64,000 nt of DNA, taken from Mesostigma viride (lineage: Eukaryota > Streptophyta > Mesostigmatophyceae > Mesostigmatales > Mesostigmataceae). The notes below the pieces were generated by a model, which saw only the letters and a list, made by a program, of their open reading frames with translations, was not told where the DNA came from and did not search any database. The stretch covers positions 124,001 through 188,000 of the forward strand of contig RPFO01000629.1 in NCBI GenBank assembly GCA_009746045.1. The letters run 5' to 3'. Positions 45,560 to 57,091 of this stretch are shown here, one piece after another. Numbering within the stretch: position 1 is the first letter of the stretch; each line of letters begins with the position of its first letter. Both the position numbers and the translations under genes were made by a program.

Positions 45560-46735
45560 ATTACCATTCAAATGATAGCTCTTAAGGACATGACAAAGGC
45601 AGAGACACCATCTCCTTTAATGCATTAATCTAGTGATTCATCAGTAATGCCAAAAATGCCCAGTAAAGGTCCCTTTCATGAAAAGGAACAAATCAAATTC
45701 GAGCTCAAAATACAAAGGTTTTTTCCCCGGCCGTTTGCTTGGGCTTGACGCTCAGGATACCACGCCGTGTGTATGCCATCCCCCGCAGGCAGAATACCTG
45801 CTTTTAAAGCAACAGCCCACACAGATGCAGCAAAAACAGGAACACTTCCCGTGGCTGACCGAAACACAATGGAAGAATAATGCGTGAGTGCAGGAAAAGG
45901 AATGGAAAGGCATTCGCCGGCATGTGTCCCCGAACGAAATACAGCAACAAAGAGCGGGAGGCATACCTGCCATGCGGGAAGTGACTCAACGAATGTTGTT
46001 GCCGAGGAAAATGGGCCTCCTTTCCCGCTGATGACGGAAACACAAAGCAAACAGACGGGCTCGAAGCATAGGAATGCATGAAACATGAAACGACGTTCCA
46101 AAGCGTCCGAAATCGAAATAAAACAAAACCGAGCGCAAAAGACGGTGGAATATGTGCATGGCGGGACAGTGCTGCTATGGAACCGCCCGATAGGCAAACT
46201 GCCTCTCCCTATCCGCTCGAAAGAGACCGACTGGAAGCCAAAATGCTTATGTGACACCGTTCCAAAGCCCAGCAAACAACAAACGCAGCTTACACAGGCG
46301 TCAGAACGGGTGCCACCTTCTTACCCCGACAGTCATCTTCCCCGCAATCTTTTCCAAGAGCTCGCGGCACCCACAGTCCAGTCGCTCCAAAGAACCGTCA
46401 TGAAAGACGGCGTCATTGTACCCCGTTTCAAAGCGTCCAACAATGAAAACGTAGCTTGCCCAACAGTCACGACCTCCTGAACAGGCGGCTGTCGACAGCC
46501 ATCCCGTCTTCCCGCGGCCATCATTTGAAATTTCATGCTGGGCCCCGATGCTGCACGCTGCTGAAGTGGTGGGCCGACCGCGCGCTGCTGGGCGCTGGGG
46601 TGGCTCTAGCCCGTGGCCAATGGCCCGTAGGCAGTGGTTTCCTTCCGTCCCTCGCTGAAATTGCCCGTGCTCCTTCGCTGCGCTCCGGAGAGGAATCGTA
46701 AGCGGCCGTAGGTCTGAAATTCGTTGGCGCATCTT
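45560..46735. other. No gene recognised
   Basis: Gene-free as far as I can see. A GTGCTCCTTCGCTGCGCTCC motif at about 46670 recurs at about 46750. Confidence 0.3.
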
Positions 46736-46739
46736 TTTC

Positions 46740-46935
46740 TAAGTAACGTGCTCCTTCGCTGCGCTCCGGAGAGAAATAGTGGAGTACGGTGCTCGCTTCG
46801 CTCGCGGCTCGCTGCGCTCGCTGTGCGCTTTAGCAGTACGGTGCTCGCTCGCTCCGCTCGCTCGCCGTACGGTGCTCGCTCGCTCCGCTCGCTCGCGGTA
46901 GGGTGCTCGCTCGCTTCGCTCGCTCGCCATACGTA
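46740..46935. repeat. GCTCGCTCGC-rich clustered repeat
   Basis: Four or so copies of a block such as GGTGCTCGCTCGCTCCGCTC with CGCTCGC, separated by GTACGG. Each block is locally self-complementary only in part; the main feature is the repeated GCTCGCT core. Confidence 0.75.
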
Positions 46936-47724
46936 CTGTATCTGCGATATCCGCGATTCTCCCGTCGACCTCCGGAGTACCCCCCAATGGCTGATTTTTG
47001 TACCACGATTTTCTACCTAATTATCGGCGGTACTCCCCCTAATTTTGCAACCAACGGTCACGAAGCTCGCTTTATATAGGGGAAAGGACATGGCCGGAAT
47101 AGCGGATATCTCAAAAAAAAAAAACCCTGGTTTGAGAACTGAGACCACTCGGACCTACTCGGACTCCTGGTCCGCACTCAGTCGACACTCAGTACTCAGT
47201 AGAGACGTTGACGCCTGGTCGTCACTCGTCAGTCCGTCGGTCAGTAGTCAGTTGGAACAGGTACACTGGTACAGTACAGGTTTGAGGTTGGAACCCAAGG
47301 CGGCAAGGCCTCAGGTCTGCACGTCTTGTCGGCAGTCAACCAGATGAAGACGTGGAGAGGCAGCATAAGAAACAATGACGGGCATGCTTGGACGTCAGCA
47401 TTAAGAGCGGTATGGCCACTCGTATCAGCGTATGTGGCCTGCTCCCTTGCACCAGAAAATTGCACCACACGCGCGGTGGTCAGACACAAGGTAGCCACTA
47501 GCCACGCGTATTACTGTAACATGCAAATGGAGGTGCATCCGATGACAGGGCCTCTCCCATGGAGTTATCTGCCTTTTACAACCACCATTGGTTTGCGGGT
47601 TGAAGAAGGTTCGAGGCTTTGCTCTGTTTAAATTGAGTCCGCACGTCTAGCGGGCACCTATCCGCAGTGGTTTCCGGGTGCAATGCGTCATAAGAATTCT
47701 TGAGGTTTGGAGAGATTGCACACA

Positions 47725-50700
47725 ATGACAGCTATTAGAAGCTCCTCTCTAGGGATGGCCACCCCATTCAGTGGCAGGATATTCAGGTCATGCTCTTTGA
47801 GAGAGGCGTTTTCGGCGTTGCCTTCAATTCCCGCATTTTCTGTGGAGGCCAGGCGCGCATGCGCCAGATTCCCTGGGATATTGGATATAGATGCTACCCA
47901 GAAGCTCCTTGCCGCTAAGCCGGAGGCAGTCTCTGGCGTCAACGGCTTCCTAGGGCGTCCCCCCGCTCCCTTGGTGGTGCAGTGCGACACCGCTTGTCCA
48001 GGTGGATGGGCTTGGTCCCGGCAATTCCGGCTAGCGCACAGCTTCAAATCAAAATCAAGGCTGGCAACGACTACACGGTCCGCGGTGTCGGTAGAAAATG
48101 TGGGGAGCACGGAGGAAAATGTCGAAGGCGACGCGTCTAAACAGGTGAGGCAGCTTGCTCTCCTCGAGGCAGACAACTCCACTGGGTGGTATGGCATTTA
48201 TCCGTGCCCCAGGGAGAACAGTTGTCCTAGGCTTCGCTTTCCCAAGTTCTAGTCACATGAGTCCCTGGAAATCTTACGTCCTGCAGCGTCGTTACTGCTT
48301 GCACCAGCCGTACCCAGCACACGCATTGCGTTTGCTACTGAGTCAAGGCATGTCACTGTGACGCGTACTGGAGGCATGTATGTGGTGCTCGGTGTTGTCC
48401 TGGGCTGCCAGGTCTGTCCTGCGCTGCCAGGTCTGCCCTGCGCAGCCAGGTCTGTCCTGCCCTGCCAGGTCTGTCCTGCCCTGCCAGGTCTGTCCTGCGC
48501 TGCCAGGTCTTTCCTGCGCTGCCAGGTCTGTCCTGCCCTGCCAGGTCTGTCCTGCGCTGCTAAATCTGTCATGGGCAAATGAACCAGCAAGGGAGCATAC
48601 CTGGCAGGGTGCAGGCGGACCAAGGCATGTGCTTTTAATTAATTAATGTCATGTGGCAAAAGCAGTGGGGGCACGAACAACCCAGGCATGTGCCAGAATT
48701 ATGGCTTGAACGTATCCGACGCGTGCCCACAGGGTCAGGTATCCGCCGCCCGTGTCTCATCACCAAGGTGGGTAGGCTGTCGCTTGTCACCATGGTAGGG
48801 TACCAAGGGGGCCTGTCTCCGTGCAGATCCTGCTAATATTGGTACCTGACACGCGGTGCTGCAACTTGGGCAATATCTCTGTATCCAACCCAACCCTAGA
48901 GCTGCCACCTGTCACGTTGCCCATCTCACCTTCCGGCCTGTGTTCGTGCAACTCCACCAGCTTACCCCGCAGATCGTTCTGTACAACACCATGAGCCGCA
49001 GCAAGGAGGTCTTCCGCCCGCTGCGCCCTGGCCGCGTGTCCATGTACGTGTGCGGCGTCACCGTGTACGACTACTCCCACATCGGACACGCGCGCGTCTA
49101 CGTGGCCTTTGACGTGCTCTACAGGTGCGTGCACGCATGCGCGTGGTTGGTTTTGTTGGTGGGTGGGGGGGGCAGTCGAGGGGCAGTGTTGGGGTTGACT
49201 CAATTGTTTGCGTAGCGCACATGGGGCACAGCTTGTCGTGGCACATGGGGCACAGCTTGGCTTTGGATAAGCATCAATGTACGCGCATATAGTAGCCACA
49301 AGTGGGCCACATGAGCAGCCGCATGCCACACATCATGCATCGCAAGCTGCGCGCCGCAGAGAGTGTCTGATGGAGCCACTTGTGGATGCTGGCAGGCATG
49401 AACCCTTGTTGCAAGCATGCATGCAGGCTGCCAGCGACACCCCTCGCATGCGCATGTGCATCGGACATGGTCAACCCCCCCACCTTAGTGCCAGCCACTC
49501 GGGACCCCGGCACCCACTCGCACCGTACAAGCTGCAGCCAGCGGTGCGCGCGCATGTGCATGGCATGGCCCATGCGGAGCGTCCCGTGAGCGTCGTTGGG
49601 TGTCTGGGGGTGAAGCCATGCTTACTAGCGTTGGCAAGCAGCGGCGGCGCACCGTGGCACTGGGGCCACCATGCCCCTCCCTGCCAAGTCCTGCACGGTG
49701 CCTTGTATCCACCCATCCACACGCCTGCCAAAAATATGATACGTCCCGTCGATTGCCCTATTGCTGCGGCCTCCGTCAGGCGGGCGTTGTGCGAACCCCT
49801 CCACGCTAGCGCTGCTTACGATTGCCGTCCCAGGCGCACCTGCCCTTGACCCTGGCCCAGCGCGTCCCACTGTTTAGGGTTTAGGGTTTAATTAGGCTAG
49901 CGCTGCTTACAATTGCCGTCCCAGGCGCGCCTGCCCTTGACCCCGGCCCAGCGCGTCCCACGCTCTGGCATGCGCACGTTTCCCTCCCACTCACGCGGTC
50001 ATGGGTGCATCCCATCGCGCCTGCAGGTACCTGGCTCACCGTGGGTTCGACGTCATCTACTGCCGCAACTTCACGGACGTGGATGACAAGGTACACTGGA
50101 CAATAGCAAGGCGGGAGGTGGATGACAAGAGACACTGGACGATAGCAAGGCGGGAGGTGGATGACAAGAGACACGCACACGCGTGGTTGCACCGTGCCCA
50201 TGCACAGTTTTTGCCGTCCATGCAGAGGGTGGTCCGCAGCGATCACATAGGCCAGCTGTCCGAAAGGGCATTGATCCCCTAGGGTGGGGCTGGGTCACCT
50301 TGCCACCGGGCCGTGCCACGTGGCGGGCTTCCCGCCAGGCATTGCCCCCTTGGACATCTCGTGGCATGAGTGGCGGCGTCGCCGGTGCGATGCGGCCACG
50401 ATCTATGATACGCTGGCTAGGCTAGTGCCCTAGCGCCCTAGCAATCAAGCAATAGGTGTGATGGGTACCTTTGGGTGCTTGACCTGGCAGGTTGTCCGGT
50501 GCAGGTTGTGGTTAGCAGTTGTGGCAAGGAGTGTAGCGAAGCAACTACATTGATGTTCAACCATGCAATGAGCAGTGGGCGGCAACAGCTGCCGCCTTTC
50601 TTGAAGCCAGGCAGATCAGAAGCTTTCCGTCATTCGCAACATTTCCAGAAACTTGTTGTGTTCATGGGTTTTCATGCATGCACTGCTCTTGTTGCTTAAC

Positions 50701-53700
50701 TCGCCCCCACACTGTAACGTTGCCCTGTGCCGCCCCTGCGCCATTGCCAGATCCTGGCGCGGGCGCTGCAGCTAGGGGAAGACCCCCTGGCGCTGAGTCA
50801 GCGCTTCATCGACGAGTTCCACGTGGACATGGCCGCGCTGCGCTGCCTGCCACCCACGCACGAGCCCAAGGTGTCGGGCCACATCCCAGGCATCATCAGC
50901 ATGATCGAGGCGGTGAGTGTAGGCATCGTCAGCACGGTGGAGGTGGTGAGTGTGGGCATCCCACCCTCTGCTGGTTATATTGGTGCCGGGCGGCTGTCTT
51001 TACTGTATCTTGTCATGTCCTTGAGGTTTGCCATCTCCATAATGATGATCCGCCTCGTTCCCCCTTGGTCTCATGGCTGCCCGTGCCCCCTGCCCCCCCC
51101 CCCCCCCAGATCATCGCCAACGGCAGCGGCTACCTGGTGGAGGGTGGCGACGTTTACTTCTCAGTCGACTCCTTCCCCTCGTACGGCGCGCTGTCCGGCC
51201 GCAAGCAGAGCGAGAACCGCGCGGGCGAGCGCGTGGACTTGGACGCGCGCAAGAAGAACCCAGCCGACTTCGCTCTATGGAAGGTGGGGTGTTGAGTGCA
51301 TGTTCCCAGCCGACTTCGCTCTATGGAAGGTGGGGTGTTGAGTGCATGTTCCCAGCCGACTTCGCTCTATGGAAGGTGGGGTGTTGAGTGCATGTTCCCA
51401 GCCGACTTCGCTCTATGGAAGGTGGGGTGTTGAGTGCATGTTCCCAGCCGACTTCGCTCTATGGAAGGTGGGGTGTTGAGTGCATGTTCCCAGCCGACTT
51501 CGCTCTATGGAAGGTGGGGTGTTGAGTGCATGTTCCCAGCCGACTTCGCTCTATGGAAGGTGGGGTGTTGAGTGCATGTCCCCAGCCGACTTCGCTCTAT
51601 GGAAGGTGGGGTGTTGAGTGCATGTTCCCAGCCGACTTCGCTCTATGGAAGGTGGGGTGTTGAGTGCATGTTCCCAGCCGACTTCGCTCTATGGAAGGTG
51701 GGGTGTTGAGTGCATGTTCCCAGCCGACTTCGCTCTATGGAAGGTGGGGTGTTGAGTGCATGTTCCCAGCCGACTTCGCTCTATGGAAGGTGGGGTGTTG
51801 AGTGCATGTTCCCAGCCGACTTCGCTCTATGGAAGGTGGGGTGTTGAGTGCATGTTCCCAGCCGACTTCGCTCTATGGAAGGTGGGGTGTTGAGTGCATG
51901 TTCCCAGCCGACTTCGCTCTATGGAAGGTGGGGTGTTGAGTGCATGTTCCCAGCCGACTTCGCTCTATGGAAGGTGGGGTGTTGAGTGCATGTTCCCAGC
52001 CGACTTCGCTCTATGGAAGGTGGGGTGTTGAGTGCATGTTCCCAGCCGACTTCGCTCTATGGAAGGTGGGGTGTTGAGTGCATGTTCCCAGCCGACTTCG
52101 CTCTATGGAAGGTGGGGTGTTGAGTGCATGTTCCCAGCCGACTTCGCTCTATGGAAGGTGGGGTGTTGAGTGCATGGTATGGAAGCTGCGGTGCCGTTGT
52201 CACGCTTTGGAAGGTGAGGCGCTGAGCTCATGCTGTGGAAAGTGGGGCTTCTAATTTGAATGTGTGCGGTAAAAGGTGAAGCATGTGTGTAAAGGGTGAG
52301 GAGGTAATTTTGCATAGTGGAGGGTGAGGCTTTGAGTTTGTGCGGGACAAAGCGCAGTGCCGACTTTTGTGTGTTGGAAGGGGAGGCGTAGTCACCAACC
52401 AAGGGCCAGATAGCACGGACAAGGAGGAAGGACCAAGGAGGTGTGCGCGCCGTGAGGCTTGCTGTTGCTGGCAACCGCAGCATGCAGCGGCCAGCAGCAA
52501 ACTATGGCTTCTTTAGCAGGTCAAGTTGCCTTCTCGGGCTGGCACATCGCCATGTCTTGCATGGGTGGCCATGTCTTCATGCAGGTATGAGTGGGCCTGC
52601 ATCTGTGAGTCAGAGCATAGTGGGGGGCGCATTGCGATCGGCCGGTTGTGCATAGCATCTCTGGCCTGCCTCACTCCATGCTTGCGCCGTTGTCTCACAG
52701 AACCCACCGGCAACCAAATGCGACTTGTTTGTGTTGATGCTGCGCTTGCTCGTTGCTTTACTTGTACTTGCTCTGCCGCTCCCCTCCCTTTCCCATCGGT
52801 GCGCAGGCGGCCAAGGAAGGGGAGGGTGTCTCCTGGGACAGCCCCTGGGGCCGGGGCCGCCCTGGGTGGCACATAGAGTGCAGCGCGATGATGGCGCAGC
52901 TGCTTGGGCCGTCGATTGACATCCACGGGGGCGGCCAGGACCTGATCTTCCCCCACCATGAGAACGAGATCGCGCAGAACAAGGCGGCGTGCTCTCACAG
53001 TCACGTACGTTGCGGGTGCAAAGCCAAGGTGGCGTGCCCGCATGGGCATGCATGATGGGCATGTAGCGTGCCTAGGTGGTATGCGGCTAAATATCTGCGG
53101 CAATAGTTAAGAACCCTCAGGGCTGCAAAATGTGCATACGCGTCATTACCCTGGCTTGCCTCCCGTTTTCTTCTTCGGCATTGTCATTGTTTTGTTTGCC
53201 CTCACCAGCTGACATCCATTGGAGAAGCCCTGTTGCCTCATTCAACTTTCCAGCTTCCTCCTCTCCCCCTTTCTTTCTGCTGCCACAGCCCCATATTTTA
53301 GCCAGGTTGCCCGCCTGTTGACCCACCCCTGATCATGTGTGCGGCTGTGTGTGCATGCAGGTGGGCTATTGGCTCCACAACGGCTTTGTGACCATCGACT
53401 CTGAAAAAATGTCCAAGTCCCTGGGCAACTACTTCACCATCCGGGAGGTAGGCCGTGCTGCTTATTTGTGGTTGTCGGGTGTGTCCATGCCTTGATGGGG
53501 TCGGGTGGACCATGTCGCTGGTTGGGTGCAGCGTGCTTGCAGAGAGCTACCGGCTACTGCGGAACATGTACTATACCGTTCATGTTTGTGCGTGTCTGTG
53601 CGTGCTTGCTGGCCAGAGAGTGCTTGGGGCCCGAACCGGTGCTGCTGCGATCACGTGGCCGGCGAGTCAACCCGCCTGCGTCGCTCGTCACATCGAGGAA

Positions 53701-56700
53701 ACTGTTTATTATTGATATTCCCGCACGCGCTTTGGTAGTGGCTCCTGTCGGGGGGATGCTAACCCCAACCTCTGCAGGTGCCAGCTTTCACATCAACTAC
53801 TTACCTGTGGGGTTGTGCTGGCAGGGCAAAACAGCTCCGCCGATTTCTCCTTCCTGCAGCTTAAGTGTCCAGAGCGGGTGAGGTGCTGGCATCGCACGGT
53901 CCGGACCAGCATGGACTCGTGCGCAGCTCTTGCGGCAGCATTGTGTGTGTGTGTGTGTGTGTGCGTGTGTGTGTGTGTGTGTGCGTGTGTGTGCTTATCT
54001 CTCCTGCGCCACTCCTTGCGCAAGCGTCCAGAGCTTGCCGGCTGCTCCAATGACCGCTGCATCCCTGGCCCCCCTGCGTGCATGGCCCCTTGTGCGTGGG
54101 TTGCCCACGGCCGCAGGTGCTGGCCAAGTACCACCCTATCGCGCTGCGCTGGCTGCTCGTGTCCACCCACTACCGCTCACCCATCAACTACAGCAAGCAG
54201 CAACTGGAACAGGCGTCCGAGCGCGTCTTCTACATCTACCAGGCAGGTGGCGATGCATTGAGCGTCTCCGGCGCATGGCAGCATATAGCAAACGCAATGG
54301 CTGCTCTGGGGTACAAGGGGTACAAGGGGTGTGGGTTTTGGAACTCAGGGACGTTTGGGGGGGGGGGGATAGAAGGATGGAGGTTTGGGGGTCAGGGCAG
54401 GAGAAGGAGCGGATTGTTTGGCTTCCACCACCTTTTGCTGTGTGGCATGTCGGGGCTTGTCAAGCCACCCTGCCACCTGGAGCTGTCATGTGCTGTAATC
54501 TTTGAGGCAAGTGGCCATACCTGTGCAAGGCCGGCAACCCAAGGTTTTGTGCGTGCCCATGCCCTCGTCCTGTGCTAGCATCTCTGCGTTCCCTCGTCCA
54601 TGGTCATGCAGCGGATTATTTTTGGCCCATTCCATTGCCTACACGTGCTGTATCCAGACAGGTGGTAGCTGAGTTGATGACACCGGCTCAATCGACTTAT
54701 TGGAATCACCGTAAGGAACACACATCAGTGGGTAGGTGGCATTCTGCATGGCTGATAAGAAGATGTCAACTGGTGTGCAGGGTGGGATGAGGTGGGGGCA
54801 CACTTGGCTGGTTTATGGACATGCGGCGGGACACTTGGCTGGCTAATGGACATGCAGCGACACACTTGGCTGGTTAATGGACATGCAGCGGCACACTTGG
54901 CTGGTTTATGGACATGCAGCGGCACACTTGGCTGGTTTATGGACATGGGGCGGCACACTTAGCTGGTGTATGGACATGCAGCGGCACACTTGGCTGGTTA
55001 ATGGACATGCAGCGACACACTTGACTGGTTAATGGACATCCAGCGGCACACTTGGGGTATTTATGAACATGCAGCGGCACACTTTGCTGGTTAATGGACA
55101 TGCAGCAGCACCCTTGGCTGGTTTATGGACATGCAGCGGCACCCTTGGCTGGTTTATGGACATGCAGCGACATACTTGGCTGGTTAATCGGTTTGTAGTG
55201 GCACATTTGGCTTAGTGGTAGCCCTAAACCCCAATTCCCCATGGGTCAGAGTGAATAATCCATGTCTGATCCTCGCCTCATGATGGCCGCCCCCCCTCAC
55301 CGCGGGCAGACGTTGGAGAGCACTGAGGGCGCGCTGGCCGAGGTCAAGGCCAAGGGCGAGCCGGATGGGCCAGTCCCTGCTGAGACGGTGCACGCGGTGG
55401 CTGCGTCCCTGGATGCCTTCCACGCCGCCATGGCCGATGACCTGAGCACGCCCCAGGCGGTAGCGGTACTGTCGGAGCCGCTCCGCGTCATGAACGACCT
55501 GCTCAACACAAAGAAGGCAAGCAATGCCCACCTAGTATGCTCAACACAAAGAAGGCAAGCAATGCCCACCTAGTATGCTCAACACAAAGAAGGCAAGCAA
55601 TGCCCACCTAGTATGCTCAACACAAAGAAGGCAAGCAATGCCCACCTAGTATGCCATAACACAAAGAAGGCAAGCAATGCCCACCTAGTATGCCATAACA
55701 CAAAGAAGGCGAGCAATGCCCACCTAGTATGCCATAACACAAAGAAGGCAAGCAATGCCCACCTAGTATGCCATAACACAAAGAAGGCAAGCAATGCCCA
55801 CCGTGACGTATGCCATCGGGGAGAAGCCCCGCCCTTGCTGCCCTTTGCTACACTTGCTCGGTGAAGCAGCTGGTCAGGTGCTGATGTGATCTTTAGAAAG
55901 TGACGTGCGCCGTGGTACGCACCTGCAGGGGGCACTGTGTGCGATGTGTGTGTTTGATATGCGCGTGTTTGATACGCGTGTCTCTATTCATCTGTGCATC
56001 ACGGCCGCTGAACGCACACTATGTAGGAGAAAAGTCAGGACATTTATAAATAACCTGGCAAGTGGGGCCTGGCTCCTGTGCTGACTGCCGCCCCAGCCTC
56101 AGCATACGCACGTGCTTTCTGTCTGTAGCTGACCACCCACAAACCAAGGCATTTGGGGCTTCGAGGCAGTTGTCATATATGTGAGTCATGAAATGGGTCC
56201 AGGGGATTCATGGGATCACCCATATAGTCTCCACTTCTTTGAGTGGCTATTACCGCCCATGCCATGGGATGGTTTCCTGTTTTGTGCTCAGTAATAGAAA
56301 TGCTGGAACATAGAGGCTACGTGGTAGCGCTTTGTCATCAACTCCCGATTAACTCGTAAGTGAGTCACATTTTACCGTCCGCTGCAAATGTGCAGGGTCG
56401 CAAGGAGAAGGGGCGGCTGCAGTCCTTGGCTGCATGGCAGGGTGTCATCACCCAGATCCTGGGGCTTCTGGGCATCAACACGGAGGAACCAAGCAAGGTA
56501 CTGCCGCGATAGTGCACGCAGGTTTGGAGGGTAATATGCCAGCAAATTGAACCAGGTTAGGCATGCAATTGCCGGGGGAGCCAGCGTTATCTCATCGGGT
56601 AGGTTTCCCGAATGGAATTTGGTCCGTCACAGAGCTTTCAACTCTGCTACTTTGAAGGGTTACAGGTACATAGGTGGATGCCATTTGCACAGCTAACTCA

Positions 56701-57091
56701 CGTAATGATTGTGTTTCCGAAAAAGAAGTCAAGAAGAAAATTTATGTAGCAGTAAAAATGTTGTTGTAGTTTTTGTAGTAGTATAAATTTTCATGTCCTG
56801 GGCTGCAAGGAATCTTACCCTTGTGTGTGCCATGCTCCTTTTCTTACCATCTTGGTGGGTATGCTACAGGCACTGCTGGAGTTGAAGGAGACTGCTCTGC
56901 GCCGCGTTGGCCTGTCTGCAGATGAGCTGGCATCCCTCATCAATGAGCGGCTGACTGCTCGCCAAGAAAAGAACTTCGCACGGTCAGACGCTATTCGGGA
57001 CCAACTGGCAGCCCAGGGAGTGCTGTTGATGGACAAGCCAGGGGGGACAGACTGGCAGCCTGTGGCACCGCCAGAGAGCAACAGCACTTAA
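47725..57091 (+). CDS. CARS: Cysteinyl-tRNA synthetase, 11 exons, probably organellar or dual-targeted
   Basis: Charges tRNA-Cys with cysteine. Exons: 47725-48144, 48973-49124, 50027-50090, 50751-50912, 51110-51283, 52807-53004, 53361-53447, 54117-54242, 55310-55516, 56396-56497, 56870-57091. All phases agree, giving about 637 aa. The first exon (140 aa, starting [10 protein letters not shown]) is Ser/Arg-rich with few acids, like a transit peptide. Class I signatures: HIGH within [12 protein letters not shown], and KMSKS within [12 protein letters not shown]. Zinc ligands fit the family: Cys in [10 protein letters not shown], Cys in [10 protein letters not shown], His and Glu in [19 protein letters not shown] and NFTDVDDK are also typical. 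The C-terminal DALR-type helical part ([20 protein letters not shown]) ends at TAA 57089. Two introns begin with GC (at 54243 and 55517). Several introns begin with repeats of the exon end. Identity is very secure; exon 1 rests on phase and composition only. Confidence 0.93.
48409..48570. repeat. 19-bp minisatellite in intron 1 of the CysRS gene
   Basis: CCAGGTCTGTCCTGCCCTG and close variants, about eight copies. Every unit contains CCAG-GTCTGT, a weak donor-like motif, but it is not derived from the exon-1 end. Confidence 0.9.
49805..49961. repeat. 66-bp direct duplication flanking an interstitial telomere repeat
   Basis: GCTAGCGCTGCTTAC and what follows at 49805-49870 is repeated with three differences at 49896-49961. 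The 25 bp between reads TGTTTAGGGTTTAGGGTTTA then ATTAG, i.e. more than two TTTAGGG units. Lies in intron 2 of the CysRS gene. Confidence 0.85.
50076..50175 (+). repeat. Donor-anchored 39-bp repeat, CysRS exon 3
   Basis: Exon 3 ends GTGGATGACAAG, followed by GTACACTGG. The exon end plus 27 intronic bases is repeated 1.5 more times, but the copies read GACAAG-AGACAC, so the decoy donors lost their GT. Confidence 0.85.
50889..50960 (+). repeat. Donor-anchored 33-bp duplication, CysRS exon 4
   Basis: Exon end ATCAGCATGATCGAGGCG, then GTGAGTGTAGGCATC. The next 33 bp contain GTCAGCACGGTGGAGGTG, then GTGAGTGTGGGCATC, an in-frame second copy with an intact donor. Confidence 0.75.
51259..52178 (+). 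repeat. Donor-anchored 46-bp repeat, 20 copies, CysRS exon 5
   Basis: The first unit is half exon (CCCAGCCGACTTCGCTCTAT, GGAAG) and half intron (GTGGGGTGTTGAGTGCATGT). It is followed by 19 almost perfect intronic copies. Beyond 52178 more diverged relatives continue to about 52390 (GGAAG-GTGAGGCG, GGAAA-GTGGGGC and others). Confidence 0.97.
53943..53994. repeat. TG microsatellite
   Basis: About 25 TG/CG dinucleotides in intron 7 of the CysRS gene, upstream of exon 8. Confidence 0.9.
54795..55195. repeat. 31-bp minisatellite in CysRS intron 8
   Basis: CACACTTGGCTGGTTAATGG followed by ACATGCAGCGG, about twelve copies with TTTATGG variants. Not related to the adjacent exons. Confidence 0.92.
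55501..55805 (+). repeat. Donor-anchored 38/39-bp repeat, 8 copies, CysRS exon 9
   Basis: Exon 9 ends CTCAACACAAAGAAG, then GCAAGCAATGCCCACC. The exon end plus its GC-type donor is repeated in eight copies in all, the first half exonic. The later copies carry one extra base (CCATAACACAAAGAAG). Confidence 0.92.

Noticed and set aside
44359-45628. Trp-Ser-Val-Gly-Gly and His-Val-Pro-Pro-Thr-Asp repeat frames
   Set aside because: Product of the 24-bp minisatellite, open on both strands.
47326-47631. About 100-codon frame upstream of the CysRS gene
   Set aside because: Begins at a TTG, shows no recognisable domain, and the CysRS leader starts independently at 47725.
51259-52178. Possible CRISPR array
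   Set aside because: Units are contiguous and identical throughout, with no variable spacers, in a eukaryotic intron.
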